Positions 5,192 through 5,211 of a DNA stretch of 5,211 nucleotides are shown in pieces. Under the pieces are notes generated by a model. It did no database searches. It was not told the DNA's origin and was given only the letters and a program-made list of their open reading frames with translations. This stretch comes from Nitriliruptorales bacterium (GTDB lineage Bacteria; Actinomycetota; Nitriliruptoria; Euzebyales; Egibacteraceae). Numbering within the stretch: the first letter of the stretch is position 1; every line of letters starts with the position of its first letter. The DNA lies in the NCBI GenBank assembly GCA_007119305.1, contig SKPY01000402.1:1-5211 (forward strand), read 5' to 3'. The position numbers were made by a program, and so were the translations under genes.

Positions 5192-5211
5192 TGGCGCGAC
5201 CGCCACAACCA

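Noticed and set aside
5181..5211. Possible start of another gene at ATG 5181
   Set aside because: Only ten codons are visible, there is no clear Shine-Dalgarno, and the ATG lies next to the right arm of the hairpin. It cannot be supported without the sequence to the right.

Overview
This is a high-GC window (roughly 70% G+C by eye) with tightly packed genes, ATGA/GTGA stop-start overlaps, GTG and TTG starts, and strong G/C preference at third codon positions. That pattern fits an actinobacterial chromosome. The exact lineage cannot be told from the sequence. There is no sign of a mobile element, CRISPR array, tRNA or rRNA.

Region 1 (2-2753, + strand) is a translationally coupled three-gene operon that continues beyond the left edge. 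It holds the C-terminal three quarters of a GlpA-type FAD-dependent glycerol-3-phosphate dehydrogenase with a BFD-like [2Fe-2S] tail. Next comes a two-dinucleotide-domain FAD/NAD(P) oxidoreductase of the kind found beside GlpA-like proteins. Last is a small four-cysteine DUF1667 protein. The trio resembles the glpA-like/oxidoreductase/DUF1667 set of Thermotoga and clostridia. It probably acts as a multi-subunit sn-glycerol-3-phosphate (or related substrate) dehydrogenase in place of classical GlpABC. The DUF1667 member is the least understood part and the best candidate here for undescribed biology.

Region 2 (2770-3444, - strand) is a lysophospholipid acyltransferase (PlsC family) that converges on the trio. 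Only 16 bases separate the two stop codons, and a GC-rich hairpin lies there.

Region 3 (3445-3560) is a 116-base divergent intergenic region. It carries possible overlapping promoters and a 9-base inverted repeat whose right arm covers part of the next gene's ribosome binding site.

Region 4 (3561-5155, + strand) is a two-gene coupled unit: pgsA (phosphatidylglycerophosphate synthase, TTG start) and an extended-SDR NAD-dependent epimerase/dehydratase. A hairpin overlaps the final stop codon, and about 50 bases remain to the window edge.

Read together, the likely theme is glycerol-3-phosphate and phospholipid metabolism. The trio would oxidise glycerol 3-phosphate, PgsA consumes it to make phosphatidylglycerol phosphate, and the acyltransferase acts on its acylated derivatives. 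The shared theme is inferred from gene families and proximity, not shown by any common regulatory site.
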